Shown: positions 1 to 8,401 of the stretch, one piece after another
Numbering within the stretch: position 1 is the first letter of the stretch
Layout of the letters: every line of letters starts with the position of its first letter
Source: CAMCFD01 sp965661355
Lineage (GTDB): Bacteria > Pseudomonadota > Alphaproteobacteria > Rickettsiales > UBA1997
Reading direction: 5' to 3'
Assembly (NCBI GenBank): GCA_965661355.1
Contig: CBFIDI010000007.1
Span: forward strand, 1 to 41,585
Length of the DNA: 41,585 bases
Made by a program: the position numbers and the translations under genes
Notes under the pieces: model-generated
What the model saw: the letters and a program-made list of their open reading frames with translations, nothing else
The model's database searches: none
Told to the model about the DNA's origin: nothing

Positions 1-987
1 CTCAGTGATAGCCATGGGGAGCAAATATTCGGAAGGAGAAGAGATAGAGGAAGGAGAAGAGGTGGAGGCCACGGAAGACATTACCAAGGCCTTTATAGTA
101 GATATAACGAAGGAGATTATAGTAGTGACTTTGAAGAAGATGGAAGAGATGGAGGGAGAAGGGGCCGTAGAAGAGATAAAAGTCATAGAGGCTTCAGTCA
201 TGAAGGCGATGGTAATGGCGGCCATGGGGGCGTCGCCCCTAATTTGTCGACTTTCAAAAAAATATTACCAGATGTAAGAGATATAATATTTTCAGATAAC
301 ACTGACAATAGACAAGATCCCGATGGTACATATAACTATAAAACAAGACAAACTTCAGATGAGCAAAATCGTGGTAAATTAAGCGCAGTTTCAAAGCGTT
401 TAACTAACGATTCTGGCACTGGTGCCTTAGATAAATTTTTGTCGGTTACCTCAACAGTTCAAGATGAAAGGAAAATATTTGAAGCTTTATATTCTAACCC
501 TGTTCCTAAAAGATTTAATGAAGCCGTAAAAAATAAAGAAAATGGCCGAGATCAGACCAAGTCTATTTACGAACAAGGGTACCAAATGGGGCCAACTGAA
601 AAGGCAATATTTATTTTATCTGCTTTTGGTTATTGTCAACAAACACAAGGTCACGGCAATCTGTTTAAAGCACAAAATGGTCAAGATCTTGACAAAAGCT
701 TAGTAAATCAACTTGTTCGTAAAAGCTTAAAAGGCGAAATTAGTCAAGACGAAGAAAATTTTGTAAAAAGTTTGTTTGAAGACTCAATAAGTCTTTTTAA
801 ATCAAAAGAAGCACAACAAAGCTTTAAATTAGAAGTGCAGGAAATTAAAAATGAAAGTCAGCAATTTAAAAGGCCGTCAACTTCTGTGACTCTTAATACA
901 AACATTAGTGTAAGGCCATTAATTCTTGGCGCCAGTAATTTAGGCGCAAATAGAGGGGAAGAACGGGGTGCAGCCTTCATAGTATAA
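1..987 (+). CDS. Partial hypothetical protein with Arg/Gly-rich tract (5' end outside window)
   Basis: The frame is open from base 1 to a TAA at 985-987, giving 328 visible codons with no start, so the N-terminus lies left of the window. A TTG at 244 could be proposed as a start, but the frame upstream is continuous and clearly structured. Visible residues 1-80 are low complexity and rich in Arg, Gly, Asp and His, with clusters such as GRRRDRGRRRGGG, which resemble RGG-type nucleic-acid-binding tails. The remaining 250 residues look like an ordinary soluble, mostly helical polar domain without a membrane segment. The tail (NTNISVRPLIL, then GANRGEERG) is loosely built. I recognise no family. 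The gene ends 7 bases before radA, so the two may be cotranscribed. An effector or RNA-binding role is possible but is inference only. Confidence 0.7.
   Translation, partial: LSDSHGEQIFGRRRDRGRRRGGGHGRHYQGLYSRYNEGDYSSDFEEDGRDGGRRGRRRDKSHRGFSHEGDGNGGHGGVAPNLSTFKKILPDVRDIIFSDNTDNRQDPDGTYNYKTRQTSDEQNRGKLSAVSKRLTNDSGTGALDKFLSVTSTVQDERKIFEALYSNPVPKRFNEAVKNKENGRDQTKSIYEQGYQMGPTEKAIFILSAFGYCQQTQGHGNLFKAQNGQDLDKSLVNQLVRKSLKGEISQDEENFVKSLFEDSISLFKSKEAQQSFKLEVQEIKNESQQFKRPSTSVTLNTNISVRPLILGASNLGANRGEERGAAFIV
31..66 (+). repeat. 18-base tandem repeat coding GRRRDR/GRRRGG
   Basis: The 13-mer ggaaggagaagag starts at 31 and again at 49, so a purine-rich 18-base unit is repeated twice in frame (6 residues). 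A looser copy with ggagggagaagggg follows near 151. This is the DNA basis of the Arg/Gly-rich tract and is a site where copy number could slip. Confidence 0.6.
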
Positions 988-994
988 ATTATAT

Positions 995-2446
995 ATGGTA
1001 AAAAAAACAGAATCAAAAACAGTTTATATTTGTCAAGAATGTGGCTCTGTTCATTTTAAATGGGCCGGAAAATGCAAAGATTGCAATAGCTGGAACAGCC
1101 TTGTTGAAGAATATGAATCTGGTAATAATAGTCATTTTTCACGCATTGAAAATTCAAGTAAAGATCTGAAAGACAAATTAAATCTTGTGTCGCTTGATGG
1201 GCAAACTCAAGATTTTGCCAGAATAAATACTTCAATTACCGAGCTAGATCGTGTTTTGGGCGGTGGCCTTGTTCAGGGTTCGGTTGCTTTAATTGGCGGC
1301 AACCCCGGAATTGGAAAATCTACTTTATTAATTCAAACCGCAAACTTACTTGCCAAGAAAAATTGCGATGTAATTTATATTTCGGGCGAAGAATCTATCG
1401 ACCAAGTTAGACTTAGAGCCAAAAGGCTGGGCGTTGAAAATAAAGATATAAGACTGGGCTCGACCACAAATGTTGGCGATATAATTTCATCATTAAAAAA
1501 TAAAAAACCTGACAAAAAAAGTGATAAAAAAGACGATAATAAATCTGATGTCAAAAATAAACATAAAGTTATTATTATTGATTCTATTCAAACTATGTTT
1601 TTAGAAGATTTATCTTCTTCACCCGGAAGTGTTTCGCAGGTTAGAGCAACCGCAAGCGAGCTTTCAATTTTTGCCAAACAAAATAATATAACGCTGCTAA
1701 TTGTTAGCCATGTAACCAAAGATGGACAAATTGCTGGCCCTAAAGTTTTAGAACATGTGGTTGATACAGTTCTTTATTTTGAGGGCGAAAAAGACATGCA
1801 TTTTCGTATTTTGCGCGCCGTAAAAAACAGATTTGGTGCGGCGGGAGAAATTGGTGTTTTTGAAATGAGCGAGCTTGGCCTTTCAGAAGTTAATAACCCA
1901 AGCGAAATTTTCTTAACAAGTTATGACCGCGACACCTCTGGCACAGCAGTTTTTGCCGGAATTGAAGGCACGCGCCCTATTTTGGTCGAGGTTCAATCTT
2001 TAATATCACCCTCTTATATGCCGTCTCCGAGGCGTGCCGTTGTGGGCTGGGACGGTAATCGTTTGGCGATGATAATCGCTGTTTTAAGCGCCAGACTTGG
2101 CCTTAATTTGTCGGATAAAGAGGTTTACTTAAATATTGTTGGTGGCATAGAAATAAAAGAAACTTCGGCCGACTTGGCAATTGCGGCTTCTTTAATTTCG
2201 GCTGCAAAAGATATAGCAATTCCGGCATCGACAATTTTTGTAGGCGAAATTGGCTTAACTGGCGAAATAAGAATGATAAGCAGCCTTGAATCGCGCCTGA
2301 AAGAAGCCGAGAAGCTTGGATTTAAAAATTGCATAATTCCTAAAGCCAACGAAAAAAGCAAAGGATTTAAAGCGGTAAAAGATTCTTTAAAAAATATCGA
2401 AATAAAATCTGTAGGTCATATTCGCGATTTGACAAATATTTTCTAG
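995..2446 (+). CDS. radA: DNA repair protein RadA
   Basis: RadA/Sms is a RecA-like ATPase that promotes branch migration of recombination intermediates. The 483 residues hold the family's full layout: an N-terminal C4 zinc finger (Cys13, 16, 27, 30), Walker A GGNPGIGKST at 101-110, Walker B VIIIDS at 192-197, the RadA-specific KNRFG motif at 277-281, and a C-terminal Lon-protease-like domain. Between the two Walker motifs, residues about 168-190 form a Lys/Asp-rich insertion (KKPDKKSDKKDDNKSD) that ordinary RadA lacks. It looks like a disordered loop added without breaking the frame. The ATG at 995 gives the standard start just before the zinc finger. The gene lies 7 bases after the preceding CDS and is followed by a long non-coding gap. 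Confidence 0.96.
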   Translation: MVKKTESKTVYICQECGSVHFKWAGKCKDCNSWNSLVEEYESGNNSHFSRIENSSKDLKDKLNLVSLDGQTQDFARINTSITELDRVLGGGLVQGSVALIGGNPGIGKSTLLIQTANLLAKKNCDVIYISGEESIDQVRLRAKRLGVENKDIRLGSTTNVGDIISSLKNKKPDKKSDKKDDNKSDVKNKHKVIIIDSIQTMFLEDLSSSPGSVSQVRATASELSIFAKQNNITLLIVSHVTKDGQIAGPKVLEHVVDTVLYFEGEKDMHFRILRAVKNRFGAAGEIGVFEMSELGLSEVNNPSEIFLTSYDRDTSGTAVFAGIEGTRPILVEVQSLISPSYMPSPRRAVVGWDGNRLAMIIAVLSARLGLNLSDKEVYLNIVGGIEIKETSADLAIAASLISAAKDIAIPASTIFVGEIGLTGEIRMISSLESRLKEAEKLGFKNCIIPKANEKSKGFKAVKDSLKNIEIKSVGHIRDLTNIF

Positions 2447-2584
2447 ATTTAATAATAATTGCTGATTAATTTTTTTTGATTCTTTAAGCTTTTACTCTTA
2501 TATAAATTACTATTATTAAATTTCGCATTTAGTTTAAAATTTTGATGCATATATATTCAATTTAATATTTGCACAAGGGCCTAA

Positions 2585-2894
2585 CTTTAAATACTAATTA
2601 GGGGGTAAATAATTTTTACCAAGAAAATTATTATGAAAAACTAGCAATGTTCTTTGATATATTGCAAAATTTTGACTATAATCTTATCGATTTAATTTTA
2701 ATTCCTTAAATTGTAAGTTAAAAATTTGAAATATCATAACGGCAATTCTGGATCTTTGAAGTCTAAATAAGAATATTTTTACAAAATAAAAAACTAGTTT
2801 TTTCTATGCTATTTTCTGATACTTATAACAAAACTCACCTTTAAACTCACCTTTAAATACTAATTTATCTATTATAATTTAATTAGTATTTAAA
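2585..2894. repeat. MITE-like segment bounded by TTTAAATACTAATT inverted repeats
   Basis: The 15-mer ctttaaatactaatt occurs at 2585-2599 and again at 2851-2865; its inner 14-mer (2852-2865) has an exact reverse complement at 2881-2894. The segment 2586-2894 therefore has inverted copies at its outer ends, and its right end folds on itself with a 15-base loop. The left copy continues into gggggtaaataatttt, which matches the left end of the element at 36602-36765. This suggests a degraded short non-autonomous element; the extent is inferred by eye. Confidence 0.45.
2831..2854. repeat. 12-base tandem duplication
   Basis: The unit aaactcaccttt is repeated exactly twice, head to tail, and abuts the inverted repeat at 2852. 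It is probably a slippage or insertion scar. Confidence 0.65.
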
Positions 2895-3020
2895 TCCATA
2901 ACAAGAAAACCAAACATATCAACAAGAAATATGCCTAGCTTTTTTATATCCGGTCTTAACTTAACGCTTAAAAATGAAACTTGTTATTAGATATGGCGCA
3001 AATAATTTTAATTTTTGACT

Positions 3021-3983
3021 TTAAATATTATTAGATTTTTTTTCAAACTGAATTGCATTTTTAAAGTTTATGTCGCGCTGCGGAAATGGAATTTCTATGT
3101 TGTTTTCTTTAAGCTTATCCCAAATTGCAAACATTACATCGCTTTTTGCAAAAATTAAGCCACTTGAAATATTTTCAAGCCAAAAATAAATTCTAAAATT
3201 AATAGAGCTATCACCAAACTCGGTTAAGCAACATTTTGGCTCGGGGTGGTCAATGCATTTTTCGGTTGACCTTGCGGCCTCAATAGCTAAATCTTTAACC
3301 TGATGGACATCGCTAGAGTAAGACACTCCAAAATCAACATGAACCCTGCCCATTTTATTGCTGTAAGTGCAATTTGTAACTCTTTGCGTAATTAAATCTT
3401 CGTTTGGCACCATAACTTCTTTATTGTCCAAAGTTTCAATTAAAATATAACGCGCTCTAATTTTTTTAACAAAACCCCTGACTTCATTATTGGCAATTTC
3501 TATTAAATCATCTTTTTTAATAGTTTTTTCAAATAATAAAATAATTCCACTAATGAAGTTCGAAGATATTTTTTGCAAACCAAAACCAAGCCCAATACCA
3601 ATTGCGCCACTAAAAATTGCCAGCGCCTTTAAATCAACGCCAACAACCCTTAAAATGACCAAAAAAGCAACCACATAAATAACAATTTGCGTACTTTTAA
3701 TTAAAAGCTGGCGATTGCTAAAATTCATACGGCGCAACTTTCTTATTCGACCTTCAACAAAATTTGAAAAAATTGTTGCCACCGAAAAAATAACGATTGC
3801 TGCCAGAATAGCTTTTATTACAGAATGAGCAGAAAGCTTAAAGCTGCCGATATCAATTGTTAGCGGCGAAGATTTTAAGAACTTTATTGCTGGCTCTAAA
3901 TAACCCAATGAAGCTAGGGAGGCAATACCTAGAATTATAAAAATAACCGTAAATTTATATAAAAAATCTTTTAACTTATTCAT
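3021..3983 (-). CDS. mscS: MscS-family small-conductance mechanosensitive channel
   Basis: A heptameric inner-membrane channel that opens under membrane tension and releases solutes on hypo-osmotic shock. I chose the ATG at 3983 (320 residues): it overlaps the secA stop as ATGA, the usual translational-coupling arrangement. A longer in-frame start at 3998 lies inside secA. Hydrophobic segments fall at about 8-30, 54-74 and 96-114. The Gly/Ala-rich pore helix LAIFSGAIGIGLGFGLQ follows at about 119-137, and then the cytoplasmic beta domain with the DLIEI, VPN and TNCTY elements typical of MscS. It is the last gene of a minus-strand run ftsH, lipoprotein, murA, secA, mscS. The family call is firm; the physiological tension threshold is unknown. 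Confidence 0.92.
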   Translation of the reverse strand: MNKLKDFLYKFTVIFIILGIASLASLGYLEPAIKFLKSSPLTIDIGSFKLSAHSVIKAILAAIVIFSVATIFSNFVEGRIRKLRRMNFSNRQLLIKSTQIVIYVVAFLVILRVVGVDLKALAIFSGAIGIGLGFGLQKISSNFISGIILLFEKTIKKDDLIEIANNEVRGFVKKIRARYILIETLDNKEVMVPNEDLITQRVTNCTYSNKMGRVHVDFGVSYSSDVHQVKDLAIEAARSTEKCIDHPEPKCCLTEFGDSSINFRIYFWLENISSGLIFAKSDVMFAIWDKLKENNIEIPFPQRDINFKNAIQFEKKSNNI

Positions 3984-6730
3984 TTTTTGCCGTGGCATTG
4001 TTTGTATTTTTTGCCGCTATTGCAAGGACAAAGTTCGTTTCTTTTAATATTGCCCCAGCTTGACGGGTCTGATGGGTTGCGCTGGCTGGCGTCAAAATTT
4101 TTTCTAACTGGCACTTTGGGTACTTCTTTTTTTGGTAGATTATTTGCTAAATTGTAATTTTGGTTACTAGGTTTTTGCATTAAAGCTGGATCACTTCTAG
4201 ATTCTGTCATATTTTGTTGCGTAAAAGCAACCGACAAATTCGACATTTCTTCGTCATTATGATCAATATTTACCTGAACACGAGCACTTCGACTGACAAT
4301 TTGCTCTTCAATTTCAAGCATCATATTTTCAAATAAATTATAAGCCTCTTTTTTATATTCAATTAACGGATCTTTTTGACCATAAGCTCTTAAATTTATG
4401 CCATAACGCAATTTGTCAAGCGCAAGAAGGTGGTTTTTCCACTGTGAATCAAGCGTTATCAAATAAATTTGCTTTTGAATTTTGTTAAAAATTTCTAGGC
4501 CATATAATTCTTTCTTATGGGTAAAAATTTCTATAGTTTTTTTGTTTATTAAATCTAAAATTTCATGCTCGCTAACACCGTCTTTTTCAGATTCGGCTTT
4601 TAAACTTACGCCTAAGTCATAAATTCTTCTTATTTCTGACTCTATCGCTTCTATATTCCATTGGTCAGCATAAGAATTTTTAGGAATATTGCGACCTACA
4701 ATATCTTCGTTAATTTCAACAATTAATTTATCGATTTTCTTATAAACTTCGTCATTTGTTAAGATTTCATTTCTTAATTTAAAGATATTTTTTCTCTGAT
4801 AATTAACAACATCGTCAAACTTTAATAGGTTTTTTCTTATTTCATAATTTCTGTGCTCAACCTTCTTTTGTGCTTTTTCAAGCGTTCTGGTAATCCACGG
4901 ATGATAAATTGCCTCGTCATCTTTTAAGCCAAGCTTCGAAAGCATGGAGCTCAAATTATTTGAACCAAAAATCCTCATTAAATCATCTTCTAAAGATAAA
5001 TAAAATTTTGACCTTCCTGCGTCACCCTGCCTTCCCGAACGACCACGCAGCTGGTTGTCTATGCGTCGCGACTCATGACGCTCAGATCCCAAAACATAAA
5101 GCCCACCAGAGTTAATTACTTTTTCTTTATCTTTCGCGTGTGAATTAATTATATTTTCAATTTCTTGCTGGCTTTTTCCTTCTTCTTGAGCGTTTTTAAC
5201 CGCATTTGATGCGCTTGCACCAAGAACAATATCAGTTCCCCTTCCGGCCATATTAGTCGCAATTGTAATTGCGCCTGATTTTCCAGCCAAAGATATAATT
5301 TCAGCTTCTTTAGCGTGATATTTCGCGTTCAAAACTTTATGCACCAATTTATGCTTAGTTAAAATCTTAGATAATATTTCCGATTTTTCAACACTTGTCG
5401 TTCCTACTAAAACTGGCTGTCCCTTTTTATGAGCCTCTTCAATAGATTTAACTATTGCATCATTTTTTGCCGCTTCAGTTTTATAAATTTCATCATCTTC
5501 GTCAATTCTTGAAATTTTCTTATTAGTCGGTATCTCGACAACATTAAGGCCATAAATTTCCTCAAACTCTACCGCTTCTGTTAGAGCCGTTCCGGTCATT
5601 CCGGCAAGCTTATCGAACATTCTAAAATAGTTTTGAAATGTAATAGAGGCTAAAGTTTGATTTTCATTTTTAATTTTTACATTTTCTTTCGCCTCTAAAG
5701 CCTGATGCAAACCTTCCGAGAATCTGCGACCTTCTTGCATTCTGCCAGTGAATTCATCAATTATTATTACAGAATTATCTTTTACAATATAGTCTGTTTC
5801 GACTTTAAATATTTTATGCGCTTTTAATGCTTGATTAACATGATGAACCAAAGATACATAATTTAAATCATATAAAGAGGAACTTTTTTCTATCATTCCT
5901 AATTTTTTCATCATTATTTCTATTTCTTCCACACCCTCGTCAGTTAGAAATACTGACTTTTCCTTTTCTTCAATTTTATAGGCATTTTCTGATAATTTAG
6001 GAATAAGTCGATTTATTTTTTCATATAGATCAGAATTGTCATTAGTTGGACCCGATATAACCAAAGGAGTTCTGGCCTCATCAATTAAAATTGAGTCAAC
6101 TTCGTCAATAATAGCAAAATAATGATCGCGCTGAACAATTTCAGTGATGTCATATTTCATATTGTCGCGCAAATAGTCAAAACCAAGTTCGTTGTTAGTG
6201 GCGTATGTTATGTCGCATTGATAAGCCTCTTTCCTTCCTTCGTCGTCAAGGTCATTAGTAATGCAACCAACTTTAAGGCCCAAAAATTCATGAATTTTAC
6301 CCATCCAATCAGAATCTCTTTTAGCCAAATAATCATTGACCGTTACCACAATAACATTTTTGCCAGTTAAAGCGTTAAGATAACATGGCAAGGTCGAAAC
6401 CAAGGTTTTACCCTCGCCTGTTTTCATTTCGGCAATTTTGCCTTGGTGCATAACTATTCCACCTAAAAGCTGAACATCAAAATGACGCATATTCAACACC
6501 CTTTTTGATACTTCGCGCACAACAGCAAAAGCCTCGAATAATAAATTGTCAAGAGTTTCGCCTTGCTTAATTCTATTTTTAAATTCTTCAGTTTTTGCTT
6601 TTAAAGCTTCGTCTCCAAGTTTACTAACTGAATCTTCTAATAAGTTAATTCTGTCAATATATTGGTATAGCTTCTTGATATTTCTATCATTTACCGATCC
6701 AAATATCTTTTTGGCTAATAAGTTAAACAT
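3980..6730 (-). CDS. secA: Preprotein translocase ATPase SecA
   Basis: SecA drives post-translational export of unfolded proteins through SecYEG. I chose the ATG at 6730, which gives the family-standard N-terminus MFNLLAKKIFGSVNDR and 916 residues. The frame stays open to an ATG at 6817, but that would add 29 atypical residues and overlap murA. Walker A MKTGEGKT lies at 102-109, with the DEVDSILIDEART Walker B region near 207-219, the preprotein cross-linking and helical wing domains in the middle, and a C-terminal zinc motif CPCNSGKKYKQCH that binds SecB or ribosomes in the family. A low-complexity Asn/Pro/Gln linker precedes the zinc tail. It follows murA by 52 bases and is coupled to mscS by a 4-base overlap. 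Confidence 0.97.
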   Translation of the reverse strand: MFNLLAKKIFGSVNDRNIKKLYQYIDRINLLEDSVSKLGDEALKAKTEEFKNRIKQGETLDNLLFEAFAVVREVSKRVLNMRHFDVQLLGGIVMHQGKIAEMKTGEGKTLVSTLPCYLNALTGKNVIVVTVNDYLAKRDSDWMGKIHEFLGLKVGCITNDLDDEGRKEAYQCDITYATNNELGFDYLRDNMKYDITEIVQRDHYFAIIDEVDSILIDEARTPLVISGPTNDNSDLYEKINRLIPKLSENAYKIEEKEKSVFLTDEGVEEIEIMMKKLGMIEKSSSLYDLNYVSLVHHVNQALKAHKIFKVETDYIVKDNSVIIIDEFTGRMQEGRRFSEGLHQALEAKENVKIKNENQTLASITFQNYFRMFDKLAGMTGTALTEAVEFEEIYGLNVVEIPTNKKISRIDEDDEIYKTEAAKNDAIVKSIEEAHKKGQPVLVGTTSVEKSEILSKILTKHKLVHKVLNAKYHAKEAEIISLAGKSGAITIATNMAGRGTDIVLGASASNAVKNAQEEGKSQQEIENIINSHAKDKEKVINSGGLYVLGSERHESRRIDNQLRGRSGRQGDAGRSKFYLSLEDDLMRIFGSNNLSSMLSKLGLKDDEAIYHPWITRTLEKAQKKVEHRNYEIRKNLLKFDDVVNYQRKNIFKLRNEILTNDEVYKKIDKLIVEINEDIVGRNIPKNSYADQWNIEAIESEIRRIYDLGVSLKAESEKDGVSEHEILDLINKKTIEIFTHKKELYGLEIFNKIQKQIYLITLDSQWKNHLLALDKLRYGINLRAYGQKDPLIEYKKEAYNLFENMMLEIEEQIVSRSARVQVNIDHNDEEMSNLSVAFTQQNMTESRSDPALMQKPSNQNYNLANNLPKKEVPKVPVRKNFDASQRNPSDPSSWGNIKRNELCPCNSGKKYKQCHGKK

Positions 6731-6782
6731 AAAATATGAAATTCGAGCTAAATAGATTCTAAATTTTGATCTATTTTTTAAA

Positions 6783-8078
6783 TTAATATAAAATACTGAT
6801 ATCGGCGCCACAGGCAATTAATTTGTCGGCTAAATATTCATATCCTCTTTCAAGGTGATATAAACGATTAATTGTAGTTTCTTTTTTTGCAGCCAAACCA
6901 GCTAAAACCATTGCCACCGAGGCACGCAAATCTGTTGCCATAACCTCGGCGCCATTTAATTCTTTTACGCCCTTAACCACCGCAACATTGCCGTGCGATT
7001 CAATATTTGCACCCATTCTAACAAGTTCTAAAACATGCATAAAGCGGTTTTCAAATATATTTTCTTCAATAGTTGAACTCCCTTTAGAGGCGTCTGAAAT
7101 TGTCATTAAGGCCATTAATTGCGCCTGCATATCAGTTGGAAAGCCAGGATAAGGGCTTGTTGAAATACTTATTGGTTCAATATTTTTACGATCTCTTTTT
7201 ACCTCAATTTCATCTTTTGATATTTCTGTAATTTTTGCCCCCGACCTTTCTAACTCCTCTTTAAATCCCGTCAAAAGATCAATTTCTACGCCCCTTAAAT
7301 TTAAACATCCGTCCGTCATTAAGGCGGCAACGCAATAAGTTCCGGCTTCTATTCTGTCGGCAACAATTTTATGCCTAGCTTCATGAAGCCTCTTAACGCC
7401 TTTAATTTTAATTTGCGGCGTGCCTGCGCCTTTAATTTTTGCACCCATTTTATTTAAACATTTTGCTAAATCGGTAATTTCTGGCTCGCAAGCAGCATTA
7501 TTGATAATCGTTTCACCTTCGGCCAAAGAAGCGGCCATAATGACATTTTCTGTTGCGCCAACCGAAACTTTTTCAAAATTTATTTGTGCGCCTTTAAGTC
7601 CATCTTTTGCCTCAGCCTCAATATACCCCTCAACCAATTTAATTTTTGCACCTAGCTTTTCCATCGCCCTTAAATGCAAATCTACGGGCCTTGTACCAAT
7701 GGCACACCCGCCTGGCAAAGAAATTCTGGCTTTTTTAAACCTAGCTAGAAGCGGACCCATAATTAAAATTGAAGCCCTCATCTTTCTTACCAATTCATAT
7801 TGAGCAGTTTTATTGATAATTTTTTTAGAACATAATCTTATTACCCTTGCTTGCGCACCACCTTCTTTGTCAAAACCATCAATTTCAATTTTAACCCCCA
7901 AACTGGCCAATAAATTCGCCATAGTCGAAATATCTGACACATGCGGTAAATTTGACAAAGTTAAATTATCGTCGGTCAATAAAGATGCAACCATAAGTGG
8001 CAAAGCTGCATTTTTTGCACCAGTAATTTCAACCTTACCAAATAACTTATTTTTACCTTTTATAACTAATTTTTTCAT
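6783..8078 (-). CDS. murA: UDP-N-acetylglucosamine 1-carboxyvinyltransferase MurA
   Basis: MurA transfers enolpyruvate from PEP to UDP-GlcNAc, the first committed step of peptidoglycan synthesis in the cytoplasm. With the ATG at 8078 it has 431 residues. A GGTGA ribosome-binding-like sequence lies just upstream and the preceding gene stops 1 base away, so this start is preferred to an in-frame GTG at 8087. The substrate-binding Lys22-Asn23 pair sits in ITGAKNAALP. The catalytic Cys is present at 125 in GGCAIGTRPVDLH; the Cys-to-Asp change that gives fosfomycin resistance is absent, so fosfomycin sensitivity would be expected if the drug enters. The end of the preceding lipoprotein gene provides the ribosome-binding region, which points to translational coupling. 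Confidence 0.97.
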   Translation of the reverse strand: MKKLVIKGKNKLFGKVEITGAKNAALPLMVASLLTDDNLTLSNLPHVSDISTMANLLASLGVKIEIDGFDKEGGAQARVIRLCSKKIINKTAQYELVRKMRASILIMGPLLARFKKARISLPGGCAIGTRPVDLHLRAMEKLGAKIKLVEGYIEAEAKDGLKGAQINFEKVSVGATENVIMAASLAEGETIINNAACEPEITDLAKCLNKMGAKIKGAGTPQIKIKGVKRLHEARHKIVADRIEAGTYCVAALMTDGCLNLRGVEIDLLTGFKEELERSGAKITEISKDEIEVKRDRKNIEPISISTSPYPGFPTDMQAQLMALMTISDASKGSSTIEENIFENRFMHVLELVRMGANIESHGNVAVVKGVKELNGAEVMATDLRASVAMVLAGLAAKKETTINRLYHLERGYEYLADKLIACGADISILY

Positions 8079-8079
8079 T

Positions 8080-8391
8080 TTATTCACCAGTAACTATTGT
8101 ACAAGACTCGCCAATAAGTGATAATCTTGAGCTGTATGTTTTTTCAATTGTTGCAATTTTTCTAATTTGCGACTTTAATCTTAAAGCGTCAAAGCCCGCT
8201 GCCCCATTAGAGACAAAGCCAGCAATATTCTTATGGCACATTGTAATTTTTTGATTCGGTTTAATATAAGGGTCATAATAAATTATCTCTGAAGCCTCGG
8301 TAAAAATAACTCCGTTACCCGAAGGTGCGTTGACTTTGGCGCAAGAATAAATTAAAGAAATACCCATCAGAAAAATTAATCTTTTTTTCAT
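8080..8391 (-). CDS. Small putative lipoprotein
   Basis: A 103-residue protein starting MKKRLIFLMGISLIYSC. A short basic N-terminus, a hydrophobic stretch and then IYSC make a plausible lipobox with lipidation at Cys17, leaving a mature protein of 87 residues. Two more Cys (in TMCHKN and ESCTIV) could form a periplasmic disulfide. I do not recognise a family. It sits between ftsH (10 bases downstream of the ftsH stop) and murA, and its last codons carry the murA ribosome-binding-like sequence. The tight packing supports a real gene. An envelope role is inferred from the signal and neighbours only. Confidence 0.72.
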   Translation of the reverse strand: MKKRLIFLMGISLIYSCAKVNAPSGNGVIFTEASEIIYYDPYIKPNQKITMCHKNIAGFVSNGAAGFDALRLKSQIRKIATIEKTYSSRLSLIGESCTIVTGE

Positions 8392-8401
8392 AATTTAATA
8401 A

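Larger units (their letters stand above)
2447..3020. other. 574-base non-coding gap with repeats
   Basis: This gap lies between the convergent ends of radA (+) and mscS (-). It is very AT-rich and holds no credible ORF. It contains a repeat-family core at 2585-2612, a 12-base tandem repeat at 2831-2854 and a perfect 14-base inverted repeat at 2852-2894. I see no tRNA and no clear GC-rich terminator. Confidence 0.7.

Noticed and set aside
5..277. Glu/Ile-rich 90-residue ORF at the left edge
   Set aside because: It overlaps, in another frame, the Arg/Gly-rich coding tract that runs without a stop from base 1 into the 987 stop; its composition is a by-product of the purine repeats.
7420..7803. 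127-residue plus-strand ORF inside murA
   Set aside because: It is antisense to conserved murA sequence, with no independent evidence.
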